A DNA stretch of 64,000 nucleotides from Penicillus capitatus (lineage: Eukaryota > Chlorophyta). Shown piece after piece: positions 30,045 to 41,600 of this stretch. The number at the start of each line of letters is the position of its first letter. The first letter of the stretch is position 1. A program made the translations under genes and the position numbers. Location: positions 62,001 to 126,000 of the forward strand of contig OZ287704.1 in assembly GCA_965649825.1 (NCBI GenBank), written 5' to 3'. The notes beneath the pieces were generated by a model. The model ran no database searches. It saw only the letters and a program-made list of their open reading frames with translations, and was not told the DNA's origin.

Positions 30045-30947
30045 AGTCATACGCACGAAACTCCTCGTCGGACACAAAGAGCAGACGTCTTGTGTCATTC
30101 TCTTCTTCTCCGTCGAACTCTGGATGCAGACCACTCACTCTAAACACATCAGCGCGATTGAGTCGCTCAGCCATCTATCCAGGGATACTGTTTGCGGTAT
30201 AGTGCGTCCAGACAGGAGATTCGTTCCGTAGACGCAAAGAGACTCGTCTTCAGTCAGCGTAAAGTTTAGCGGCACATCCGCTCGGAGAAATGATTCTGTA
30301 TAAAATGAATCTAAGGAACTTCAGAGCAACGACGGCTGATTCCTTAACCTTAGAATAGGACGAAGCATGAGTTTGGTTCACTGCACATCTGTTCTACAAC
30401 TTCATGTCACAGAACAGCCCTCCGATCAGAAATGCAGGGAGGGTCATAGGTTTACCAAACCACAAAACAAGAAAAGAGAATGGCGTCACGTCATGCATCA
30501 CACATGAGCTGCCTGGCAGCTTGTGAGGGCATTCGGACAATCCATGAGAGAGATATGCATATGCCGCACTGAACGTGTCTCGACAGGCGTCTGATTCCAA
30601 GGGCTGGTTCGTCAGATGGATATCGACTACGCGATTCTGGAACCTCGCCTGTGATCGACTAAAAAAGTTAGCAGTGCAGGTAATATACGCTGCACGGTCA
30701 AAGCTTTAAATTCAAAGCTGTGTAGCGAGTTCTGCCAGGCGCAGTTTAGCAGCAGCGATTCAGACAACGCGTTTGCCTTAAGATCTGCACGAAGTCGGTC
30801 AACACAAGAGCCTTGTGGCAGGCATCTTTTAATGGAGGCTTTATACTGAACCTCTTGTTTTCTCCACTGCAAACGCTTCTCAATGTTTAGACAAACAGAC
30901 ACAAATGGATTTGAAAATTGAATAGAAAGACAACTGAAAGAATGCAA
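30045..30947. other. Intergenic, nothing firmly recognised
   Basis: Holds only weak ORFs, for example a minus-strand frame 30174-29899 beginning MAERLNRADVFRVSG with no family match. Confidence 0.35.
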
Positions 30948-33900
30948 TCAGGGCTTCAACAGATCCTCGAGAGTTGAACGAATCTCTGCGGTGCAGGTGG
31001 ATGTCGAGACACAGATGACGTCCAATGGCGTCTTGCCGCTCTTTCCTTCTATTGTTTTCGAGGCTCCGTGAGCCAAAAGAATCTGAAACCGGGGTGTCAA
31101 ACAAAGAGGTAACAACCTGTTTACCTTGACAATCTCGACGTGTCCCTTGCGCGAGGCCCAATGAAGCGATGTGAAGCCAGAACGGTCAGCGACATTGACT
31201 CCGGCTTTGTATTCCAAAAAAATCTGTTGATAGACGATTCGAAACTACCCATACAAGCGGATTCTGTGGTCACCTCGACGACATCAACATATCCGTTGCC
31301 TGCTGCCAACATCAGCGGCGTTTTCTCGTTTTGGGTGACATCGACGTGGGCTCCACCGTCCAGAAGAACCTATGGCTCATTCGCCGTCAGCATCGTCTCG
31401 ACGACGGAAGTCCGATAGCTATACCTTGGCGATATCGGCGTACCCGAGATTCGCCGCCGTGTGGAGAGCCGTCCACATAGTACTGGACGCAAGGTTTACA
31501 TCAATTCCGGCATCCACCAGAATCTACAGAGCAATCACTTGCGAGACACCGAAGCTAAACGCTTACCTTCAGGATCTCGAGCTGCTCAGATCTAACCGCG
31601 CTGTAAAGAAGATTCCACTCTCCTATGCGCAAGCTGGCGCCGGCTTCCAGCAGAACCTGTCGGTCTATACGTTAAAACAGCTCATGTAAGCGGATGTTGC
31701 CGTCACCTCGACGACGTCGACGTGTCCCTTGGCCACTGCAAACATTAGCGGCGTTTTCTCGTTTTGGATGACGTCGACGTGAGCTCCACCGCCCAGAAGA
31801 ATCTATCGCTCATTCGCCGTCGTCTCGATGGCGGCGGTCCGATGATTTACCTTGGCGACATCGGCGTACCCGAGGTTCGCCGCTGCGTGAAGAGCAGCCC
31901 ATCCGTTTTTGTCGGTCAGGTTTACGTTTATTCCGGCATCCACCAAAATCTGCAGAGCGATCACTATGCGAGACACCGAAGCTAAACGCTTACCTTCAGG
32001 ATCTCGAGCTGCTCAGATCTAACCGCGCTGTAAAGAAGATTCCACTCTCCTATGCGCAAGCTGGCGCCGGCTTCCAGCAGAACCTGTCGGTCTATACGTT
32101 AAAACAGCTCACGTAAGGGGATGTTGCCGTCACCTCGACGACGTCGACGTGTCCCTTGGCCACTGCAAACATTAGCGGCGTTTTCTCGTTTTGGATGACG
32201 TCGACGTGGGCTCCACCGTCCAGAAGAACCTATGGCTCATTCGCCGTCAGCATCGTCTCGACGACGCGAGTCCGATAGCTGTACCTTGGCGATATCGGCG
32301 TACCCAAGGTTCGCCGCTGCGTGGAGAGCAGCCCATCCATTTTTGTCGGTCAGGTTTACATTAATTCCGGCATCCACCAGAATCTGCAGAGAGATTGCTA
32401 AGCGAAACACGCGTGAGGCGGAAGAGTTACCTTCAGGCAGTCGAGCTTCCTGGACCTGATGGTGTTGTAAAGAAGATTCCACTCTCCTATGCGCAAGCTG
32501 GCGCCGGCTTCCAGCAGAACCTGTCGGTCCATGTGTCTGTGTCGCTCACGTAAGGGGATGTTGCGGTCACCTCGACGACGTCGACGTGTCCCTTGGCCAC
32601 TGCAAACATTAGCGGCGTTTTCTCGTTTTGGATGACGTCGACGTGAGCTCCACCGCCCAGAAGAATCTATCGCTCATTCGCCGTCGTCTTGACGACAGGA
32701 CTCCGATGACTTACTTACCTTGGCGACATCGGCGTACCCGAGGTTTGCCGCTGCGTGGAGAGCCGTCCATCCATTTTTGTCGGTCAGGTTTACATCAATT
32801 CCGGCATCCACCAGAATCTACAGAGCGATCACTTGCGAGACACGCGAAGCTGAACGCTTACCTTCAGAATCTCGAGCTGCTCAGATCTAACCGCGCTGTA
32901 AAGAAGATTCCACTCTCCTATGCGCAAGCTGGCGCCGGCTTCCAGCAGAACCTGTCGGTCCATGTATCTGTGCAGCTCATTCATGTAAGCGGATGCTGCG
33001 GTCACCTCGACGACATCGACGTGTCCTTTGGATACTGCAAACATTAGCGGCGTTTTCTCGTTTTGGATGACATCGACGTGAGCTCCACCGTCCAGAAGAA
33101 TCTATCGCTCATTCGCCGTCGTCTTGACGACAGGACTCCGATGATTTACCTTGGCGACATCGGCGTACCCGAGGTTCGCCGCTGCGTGAAGAGCAGCCCA
33201 TCCGTTTTTGTCGGTCAGGTTTACGTTTATTCCGGCATCCACCAAAATCTGCAGAGCGATCACTATGCGAGACACGCGAAGCAAAACGCTTACCTTCAGG
33301 ATCTCGAGCTGCTCAGATCTAACCGCGCTGTAAAGAAGATTCCACTCTCCTATGCGCAAGCTGGCGCCGGCTTCCAGCAGAACCTGTCGGTCTATACGTT
33401 AAAACAGCTCATGTAAGCGGATGTTGCCGTCACCTCGACGACGTCGACGTGTCCCTTGGCCACTGCAAACATCAGCGGCGTTTTCTCGTTTTGGGTGACG
33501 TCGACGTGGGCTCCACCGTCCAGAAGAACCTATGGCTCATTCGCCGTCAGCATCGTCTCGACGACGGGAGTCCGATAGCTGTACCTTGGCGATATCGGCG
33601 TACCCGAGGTTTGCCGCCGTGTGGAGAGCCGTCCACATAGTACTGGACGCACGGTTTACGTCGATGCCGCCATCCACCAGAATCTATCAAGCGATTGATG
33701 AGCGAAATATGCGTAGCCGAACGCTTACCTGCAGGCAGTCGAGCTTCCTTGACCTAACGGTGTTGTAAAGAAGATTCCACTCTTTTATATGTATGTCAGC
33801 TCCATTATTGAGGAGGACCTATATTTCGCCACGTCATTCTCACGCCGCAGAGAGAGATCGTCGTTGTTCGATCACCTTCAATGCTGCGGCGTGTCCATTA

Positions 33901-34520
33901 ACTGCGGCTTTGTAAACCACTGTCGTTCCGTTTTTCTGCCGAGAATCGACATTGGCGCCGGCTTTCAACAGAACCTGTTGAAAGACCAATGATGTGACAG
34001 AGCAAGCGACTGTATGTGAACGTCACCTCAATAATCTCGACATATCCAAGAAACGCTGCCACGTGAAGCGGAGTTTCACCATCGGCAGGTGCAGCTTCCG
34101 GGCGCGCGCCCATATCGATGAGGACCTTGAGTCAACAACAGTCCTCGAGATCAATAGACGCGTTTGACAGCAAACGCGGCGTAGTTTATTGATTGCTGAA
34201 CAGGCATACATATGCGTAACGCATGAACGCTCAACCGTTTTAATGTGACAAGATGCAGCACAGTCGATATCACGTCGCATACCTCGGTGCACTCAAGGGC
34301 GTCGTTAGCAGCGGCCCAGTGCAAGAGTGTGGAGCCTGTCTGCAATGGGTAACCCTCCACAGTAGCGCTCTCATCAAACTTACTGTCGACTTCCAAGCCA
34401 GCCAATACAAGTGCCCTGGCATCCATCGCATCATCTGCTTGAATTGCAGACTTCATCTTCTATTCCGACACAACAAACGAATACACCGAGTTTCGTTTCG
34501 GCGAGACTTACGGCAAGCAT
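30948..34520 (-). CDS. Ankyrin-repeat protein, one repeat per exon, expanded by ~433-bp units
   Basis: Minus-strand gene of about 23 short exons, nearly all 96-99 nt and phase 0, each one ankyrin repeat (for example ILVDAGINVNLTDKNGWAAL). Last exons: 31223-31125 and 31082-30948 (stop), ending RSTLEDLLKP. Six near-identical units of ~433 bp, each with three exons (31274, 31707, 32138, 32571, 33004, 33433), form the middle. The 5' end is exon 34459 onward (KMKSAIQADD), with either ATG 34454 or a 9-nt first exon 34520-34512 (Met-Leu-Ala). The C-terminal cap matches the secreted ankyrin gene ending at 56021. No signal peptide is seen. The partners are unknown; ankyrin arrays bind proteins. Confidence 0.8.
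31274..33870 (-). repeat. ~433-bp tandem units within the ankyrin gene (six copies)
   Basis: Six head-to-tail units, each holding three ankyrin exons and their introns, with very high similarity in both exons and introns. Intron conservation shows recent duplication or homogenisation rather than selection on protein alone. Confidence 0.85.
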
Positions 34521-34557
34521 CTCATACGGCGACAGCAGCTCGTACTCTTTACGCCGT

Positions 34558-35747
34558 TTAGTCAATTCCTTCGTTTCTTTGCCTCGACGCTGCAGTCACG
34601 CGGTCATGGTGTCGGCGAAGAGTATTCGCCAAATCTTCGCTCACCTTTGATCGACTTTCGATTACTTCTTCGATCCAGTCGAGAAAGTAATCGACGTTTG
34701 TGTAGATAGCGGGTTCATACCCACTGCACTGTTCGGATTCGTCTGCCGCGTATCCGTAGGACGTGATTCCGACGATCAAGTCCAGACTCGGATCTCCCTT
34801 TTCGATGTATCTCTTCGGAGAATCGGCCAACAGCAATGGACCACCCGAATCGCCTGTCGCAGCAGGTCGTGTGTGAATGGTAGATACACGACGCGGAAAC
34901 GACACGACACATTACCTTTACATGTGTCTTCGCCCAGACCGCCGGCACATATCCAGCTGCCCGCGTCCGTCACATTGGGTGGCACTTCACAGTGTTTCTG
35001 ATCGACGATGGCCAACCGATCGGTAACGCGCAGCGTCTTCGCGACAGCAGCAGATTCGGTCTTGCCCCATCCCGCGGCCGCCATATAGTCTCCAGCCGTA
35101 ATGGTGATATTGCCCGATCCCAGACGCGGTCGCGTCAGACCCTTTGCCTTTTTGTCCAACTTCAGCAGGGCGATGTCGTATCCGTCTCCCACATCGCCTG
35201 TAAACTTGGGGTGGACGTGTCCCTCGACGACATCAAACACCTAAAAGAATACCGACGTGCGGCATCGCAAACGGAGCTCGTCTGTCACTCGCCTTATCCT
35301 GATCTATTTCGTCGACTTTGTGGACGCCACAGTGGACGACGGGGGATAACCCGACCGACCCTTCGATTCGGGTGTCTACGCAGTGTGCCGCCGTCAGAAT
35401 CCAGTCACGTCGGAAGAGCGTCGAGCCGCACACGTGCTCTCGACTGCCGCGCCTGCGCAAGCTGCACATGTAAGGAAAACGCCCCGGTGGCGCCTTCTTT
35501 CCCGCCTGCCCATCATTTCGGTCGGACGAACAAACAAACGAACATGTGAGAAAGGCATCGTCGTGCCGTTTACCACGATTTTTTGGTAGATGATAGAGTT
35601 GTGAAAGTCGCGTTGGCCGTTTTCTGCCAAGCACAGAGGTTTCTTAGATGTGCAAGAACGCTTCGCATTCTTCCTACCGTGGCTACAGGAACACGACGGT
35701 AGTGCGAACAATAACATGCACACCGCCAGGTAAAGACGCGTCGCCAT
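34558..35747 (-). CDS. Secreted trypsin-like serine protease (S1 family)
   Basis: Exons 35747-35574, 35505-35293, 35240-34916 and 34853-34558 join to 336 codons (335 aa). A signal peptide (MATRLYLAVCMLLFALP) is followed by a propeptide ending QK, then a new N-terminus IVAGKKAPPGRFPYMCSL, the typical activation site. The catalytic triad is visible: His in TAAHC, Asp in YDIALLKL, Ser in GDSGGPLL. The residue six before the catalytic Ser is Asp (DTCKGDS), predicting cleavage after Lys/Arg. Intron 2 (35292-35241) keeps frame only with a GC donor (GCGAGT...TAG). The stop lies 37 bp before the possible ATG of the ankyrin gene on the same strand. Confidence 0.92.
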
Positions 35748-36539
35748 CGCTTTCTTCGAGCAGTGCGACTGAGAAACTCACGCCGAACGTGCGAACATGT
35801 TCACCGACGCGGAATGCGAGTTTAATGCCTCTGGAGCTGTCTTGTGGCGAGATGGTCACATGATGACTTGGCTGCATTTTGTACAGCAGAGAAGTGTATC
35901 CGTCGAGTGGTATGCGATCCGCAAGCCGAAAAATGTTTCCCTGTCTGCTGAACGTTCTCGAAAAACCTCTGCGAAGCTCCATGCGTCTGTCCGTATCCCT
36001 GTTGTCCTAAGAGAGACGACAGCGCGTCCGTAGAGAGTGAGGAATGACATCGTTTTGATCGAAGCCTTCTATCCACTGAGACGCGCAAAGAGGCGAGAGG
36101 ACGCAGACATCTTCCCTCCTGCGATAGAGGCGTCGAGCTTCGCGACCTCACATAAGAGATAGCGCAGGAAGATGGACGACCTGCTACGGAGATTAAGAGC
36201 TAACTAAGGCCACCACTGTCGTCTTTCGCCCTCTGCCGCGTCAGATATATACCTTGTCAGAGGGTTTCCCTCTTAACTGCCGACACTTGGAATGAGGTTC
36301 TAGCCAATGCCGATGTGCCGCGACAAGCATCGTTGTTTTCGTTGACATCGAGATGATCGACTGTCTGACGCGACCTTCTGGCAAAACTCTCTTGCGCGTT
36401 ACAACAGCTTACTTTTATTCCGCTGCGTTCCCGAACAGCGAAAGTTAGATCTCCACTGCATCGCGAACAGTCATCCGACGTAAAACGTGTTCTCCTCTCT
36501 CGACGATCTCACTCACAGATCTCGACAGACAAGAAGGAG
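35748..36539. other. Intergenic, nothing recognised
   Basis: 5' side of the protease gene. Short minus-strand frames (for example 35982-35683) have no family resemblance. Confidence 0.35.
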
Positions 36540-36915
36540 CGGCTACGAAGGAGAGGCTTTAGAATGGAAAGGTTTCGGTGGATACGCTCAAAATCGATTT
36601 CCAGACAGTCCATTCGGCGTTTGTCACCGATCCCGACGATTCCAGCGCCTGGATCTACTATCGATGGTTGTTGAGTCACTTTCTTCATCTGGAAAAGAGT
36701 GAGGAGACGGCGGCGATGCTGAAGGACGAGGTGGCTTTTTTCGAACGGGAGTCGATGGAATTGAATCCTGAATCGAAGTGGACGCTGCTAACGTACGCGG
36801 TGCTTTTGGAGGTCGGTGACCAACGTGAAGGTCGCGAATCATCTCAGCAGATCAAGAAGATCTATTGAATACTGTGCGACGTTGAACCCATGAGACAAGG
36901 ATTCTATCAAGGTAA
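36540..36915 (+). pseudogene. Rab geranylgeranyltransferase alpha-subunit fragment
   Basis: The frame 36578-36868 reads FQTVHSAFVTDPDDSSAWIY then YRWLL, the PFTA/PPTA repeat of RabGGTase alpha, followed by NPESKWTLLTYAVLLE, which matches the next helix of that family. Then the frame stops. In a shifted frame, PMRQGFYQ (near 36890) corresponds to the family's DPMR..YY segment. Upstream catalytic-half repeats and the C-terminal leucine-rich part are absent. It is best read as a broken remnant, unless unseen introns link it to distant exons. Confidence 0.6.
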
Positions 36916-36949
36916 TGAGAATTACCTAAGGCCGAGAACCACACACAAC

Positions 36950-38440
36950 CTTCTGGGCGTCACCCATAAATTTAAATTTTAAAAAAGTGAACTCAGAGAC
37001 ATGTCATCGGGAGTGGCGCGATAAGAGGAGTTGTGAATGCTTTGAGTGGAGAAGAACATCAGCCATACCAAAGAAATAGCCCAGTTCCTCCAAACCAAGT
37101 TCAGTAACCAAGACCAGTACCTATGGATGGTCGGGCAGCTGGCTGCCTTGTATTTCCAAGCCAGGGTCGGAGTCCTTCCGTGGTCCCGATTTGACAATCT
37201 GTTGACACCTAGTACTGCGATTTCTCACCCTGTGCCTGTCATTCAAGGTCGTTCAACAGACAGTGACATCGACCACGGGTTGACGAACCGCGCGATCGAG
37301 TCCGATTCGGCAACGGCCAAGAATCTGAGTAAACTGATGTATGATTGCAAGAACCAAACCGTTTAAATAGGCAAGATTGTATCGGTTATTTTCAAACTTG
37401 TTGTAAAACGTGGTTGGACCACTTTGAAAAATAGCAATTTCGGTTTGTACATCGCCAACCGTTGTTGAAACGTTTCAAAGTAAATTGTCGTTTTTAGAAT
37501 CGGTATGAAATCTTCCTAATCAATATAGAAAGTGCGAATTGAATATCGAAAACCAAACAAAGCGAATTTTAATGAGTTGAAGAGAACTGACATCTGTCTA
37601 CCTGACTTGCAAAATGCCAAAGTGAGTTCGAAACATTTCACAAAGCGGTCTCATTTTATGACGGGCTTGATACAGTGGAACGCTTCACATGCCTCACAAG
37701 ATTCTCTGCGTCATCAATAATCGTTTTCAAACTCCAAAGCGGCGTTCGGTTAGTTTGTTTCCGGCCTCGATTCTCGACGTGTCATCAGATCCGTCTATGC
37801 GTACTTCTCTTCAACTTTTCGTGCTGGCTTTTAACTTTGAATTAGAACATGTTAATAAAACACATAATGAATGAGTACAGGGTTTCTGTTCGAAGTCTAT
37901 TTTGTATCGCTCAAGGCTATCTCGACGAAAAGTGACAAGGCATTTTGCCGATTTCACTGAATCCAAGGATCTCAAGGACTGGTTTCGGCAAAAACTGAAG
38001 TGGGTTCTTATCATGGCTTGTTGAATTTTGCAATCGGCCGATAGATACTTTAATTTCCAAAAGTAGCATTGTGCAAAACGAACGGACAACTTTCAATCTC
38101 TCGTTGCGCATGTCTAAGTATGTTTTACTATTCCCCATTTCGATTTACAATTATTCATTTCGGTGGATGAGATTTGTATCCAATTTCTCTCTGTTGTGTC
38201 ACGCTTAGACATCATCGAATAGCGACGTTAGAACTCACGGCGCCCGTTTTTCGGAAAATAGTCAAGTCACGTTTCAAGCTCTCTTAGAAACCGATGGAAG
38301 TGAGCGATATCACGAACTTCAGTAAGAACTTCACAACATTTCTCATAGAGATTCTTACATAGAATCACAAAACATTACAGGCGAAAAGCCTTGTACATTT
38401 GAACGCTCTTGACAGTGCATATCATGCCCGTCGCGCCCTC
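36950..38440. other. AT-rich island
   Basis: Base composition drops clearly below the ~50% GC of the surroundings, with many A/T runs. It holds one ORF (37046-37366) and a 14-bp perfect palindrome TTGAAACGTTTCAA at 37465-37478. No other gene recognised. Foreign or transposon-derived origin is possible but unproven. Confidence 0.5.
37046..37366 (+). CDS. Hypothetical ORF in the AT-rich island
   Basis: 106 codons (start codon GTG in the open frame, so the true start is unclear), with plausible amphipathic content (KEIAQFLQTKFSNQDQYLWM, then VGQLAALYFQARVG). No family recognised. It may be an exon or remnant of a foreign element. Confidence 0.3.
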   Translation: MEKNISHTKEIAQFLQTKFSNQDQYLWMVGQLAALYFQARVGVLPWSRFDNLLTPSTAISHPVPVIQGRSTDSDIDHGLTNRAIESDSATAKNLSKLMYDCKNQTV

Positions 38441-38660
38441 GTCGCGTGGACAAATGTAAAGCAATCGATCCTACAGGACAGAGATCGTACTAACGTCATT
38501 CAACCCATTTGGCGATCCGGATGTGACAATGTCGCTGTCCCGACATCTGTGCCGTGGCGACGCTAATGGTGACAAAGACTTCGCGCACACGCGGATAAAA
38601 CGTTCTGCCGATACCTTACGAGCATTTCCATCAACGTCCACTACCAGAAAAACACACATA

Positions 38661-41600
38661 ATGACTGCCATGCACTACCGCTGTGCATTGCTTCTCCTTT
38701 TTGCCCTTCCCCTATCTCTATCGCAGAGAGGTGCGTGCGTGCTCGTAGTGCAGCGATACAGACTGAGAGCGTCGATTTCTTTAAAATGTAGTGCGTCAAG
38801 GAGAGCGTTTTCGGGAGGAGAATGCGCAGGTTGTTACCGTTCGAACGGAAACGGAGCTTCGACAAGCGTTGCTAACTTTGCGGAAAGGACAGCTCATCGC
38901 TGTGGATGCCGCGGAGATCGCTTTAACGGACACTCTTACCATCGCTGTGCGCAATGTCACACTCAGAGCCGCGCGCGAGACACCTGTTGTCGTTCGGTGT
39001 CCCCGCAGAGCTAAGCGAAATGCACTGAGAATCCAGTACGTTTCGATTTTGTCTCACACTTTCGTGAGAGGACGTTGTCTTACATAGGCGAGGTCACACA
39101 CGAATCTCCTCTCTGCATTTCACTCACTGTACCGAAGAGGCCGTCGTCGTCGAGCGTGGCAGACGTCGAAGAGTGAGGGCAACATTTGAAAATGTGCATT
39201 TCACACACAACGGCGCAACAGAAGGCGGGATTCATGGAGCAGCTGTCCGAGCAGATGCCTGTGCGGCTGGTAACGTGTGTCCAGCATCACCCGTTCTACG
39301 ATTCCAATCCTGTACATTCGAACATAACCGAGCCTCTAAGGGCGGGGCGATCTTCGCAGAGGATGCGTATATCGTCATCAACCAATCCACCTTTTCCAAG
39401 AACACGGCCGCCGTCACTGGAGGCGCTGTCTATTTTCGAAACTCGCAGAATACGACATTGACGATCGAGGGGTCCACATTCGAGGAGAATACTGCTGGAT
39501 CGGAAGAAGGAGAAGATATAGCTTTAAACGCTGGTCCGCTGGATTGGTTTAATCTTACATTGCTCGTAGTCGGGCGCGGCGGTGCCGTTTTTGCGCACAG
39601 TCCTATGGAAATCTCCATCCGCCGATCTGTCTTTTCAGACAATCTCGGCCGTCGGGGAGGGGGTGCCATTGCTGTCCTGTGCAATGAGATAAACACATCC
39701 GAGATCACGAGGGGATATAGAATAGACGATTCCCGTTTTGAACGGAATGCGGCTATTAGCGAAACACATCGGGGTTTCGAGCTGCCGCAGCCTTTTCTGT
39801 GGGCGCCGCACGTCGGCGGAGCACTTGCTCATGAAGCTCTCAATTCGTCGTTATCACAGGCTTGGACGCTCAAGAACATATCCTTCCTGGACAACGTTGC
39901 CGTTAACGGAGGCGCCCTCAGTTTTCGCTCCCTGACATCCGTGACAGGGCCGCACAGAATCTCTACCTGTATCTTTGAACGGAACATCGCCACGAGAAGA
40001 GGCGGATCGATTTCTCAAGACACATCCCATCTCGTCATCGTCAACACGACCTTCGTGCACAGCAAAGCTCTCTACGGTGGATCGATCGTAGTGAATGAGA
40101 ATGCCATACTGGATTTCGAGACCGATCCAGAGGACGCATCACTCCTCAGCTACATCGAGAATTCGACCGCCGTGTACGGCGGAGGGATTTTCTCTATCGG
40201 TGGAGGTAAGTACATCTCACTCCTCCGGAAGCAGACTGTGGATGCCTAGGCGATACCCACCTCGCTGCTTTGGTCCTTCGCGACAATGTGGCCATGCGCA
40301 GTGGAGGTGCAATGACCATCCAAGAAAGCACCGGAGTCGCTAGGTTGTCTGGCCTCCTTATCGAGAACAACCGTGCCTATGTCGGCGGTGGTATCGAAAT
40401 CTTGAGCATCGCTGCCTTCTCCGTGGTGTCTGATGATTTCCGGCCAACGGTGATTCGAAACAACACGGCTGTGACAGGAGGCGGTCTATACTATCGTGCT
40501 GGACTATACCCTCTTCTTCTTTTCCGAGTAAAGCACATAATTCGCAGGCCCGTGCTAAATCTGACATACAGATTGCGGACAGTTTGTTTATCGGCAACCG
40601 AGCGCTGCCGGCCGATTCCTCAGAAATGAAGGAGTTAGAGGATGCCAGTCGAAGCTACTCGCCATTATCCTCTGCACACGAACGGGCACCGAACTATTCG
40701 AGGCATCTGGGGAATTTTTCACTGCTCGAGTACATAACTGATGGGAAAGAGGGATTCGGAGGCGGCATTGGTGTATCCTTCTTGGATGTGCAGCTGTTCA
40801 CGGCCGTCGAAGCAATTTTCGAAAACCTGCAGCTTGAAGAGAACGAGGCTGTCGTGGGAGGTACTATCTTATCTGGAGAAACAGTCTTTCTTCATCGTTC
40901 TCTCCAGGTGCCGTTGCTGCGCTCATGGATCCACTCTACTGGAATCAAGGCCACAGAAAATCATGCTTCCCCATAGCCATCGGTCTAGATGCTTGTCAGA
41001 TCTTCGTGTTCTCCAACGTGACGGCGACTCGGAACAGAGCTGATTATGCAGGAGGCGTCTTTTCGAGCCTGCCGGAAGGAATTGCCGTCGCGTGTGCTGA
41101 CGACACGCCTCGTGTCACCGCTCGCAACTTCACAGGATTTCTTCCAATCGCCGATTCGCTTTTTTCCTACTGCTCGAATATCTCCGCTAACGAGATCTCG
41201 GATAATGTGGCAGCGCACGGGACCGACGCCGCCACCAATGTTGTCTTGTTAGTGATCGAAGGATGGAACGGACCGTTGAAACGCGTCGCCAGTGGAGAAC
41301 AGTTGCGGATTCCCTGCCAAGACACCCGTAATGCGTCATGCTCACGGGAGCTCAGAATTCTGGTGAAGGACATCTTTAATCAGACGATTGTTCGAGGCGT
41401 CGACGATGCCAATCTGGAAATTATGCTCGTGTCGGACGCCGTGGTTGGAGACCTCAGGTACAGAGCAGCGAATGGCATTGCTGTGATCAACAACACGGCT
41501 GCCTGGGGTATCAACGTCTCCACCACACTCACGATCGTCAGCGAACGCGATCGGAGTATCCGACTCGACGTCGGGCTGTCTACCAGAGAGTGTTATCCAG

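Noticed and set aside
31274-33870. CRISPR array
   Set aside because: Regular period and high identity come from coding ankyrin exon units of ~433 bp, not short repeats with unique spacers. The genome is eukaryotic.
31372-33992. Many plus-strand ORFs of 60-140 codons starting MAHSPSASSRRR or MDDVDVSS
   Set aside because: They are antisense shadows of the repeated ankyrin exons and recur only because the units do.
35683-35982. 99-codon minus-strand ORF upstream of the protease
   Set aside because: No family resemblance; it overlaps the protease signal-peptide codons in another frame.
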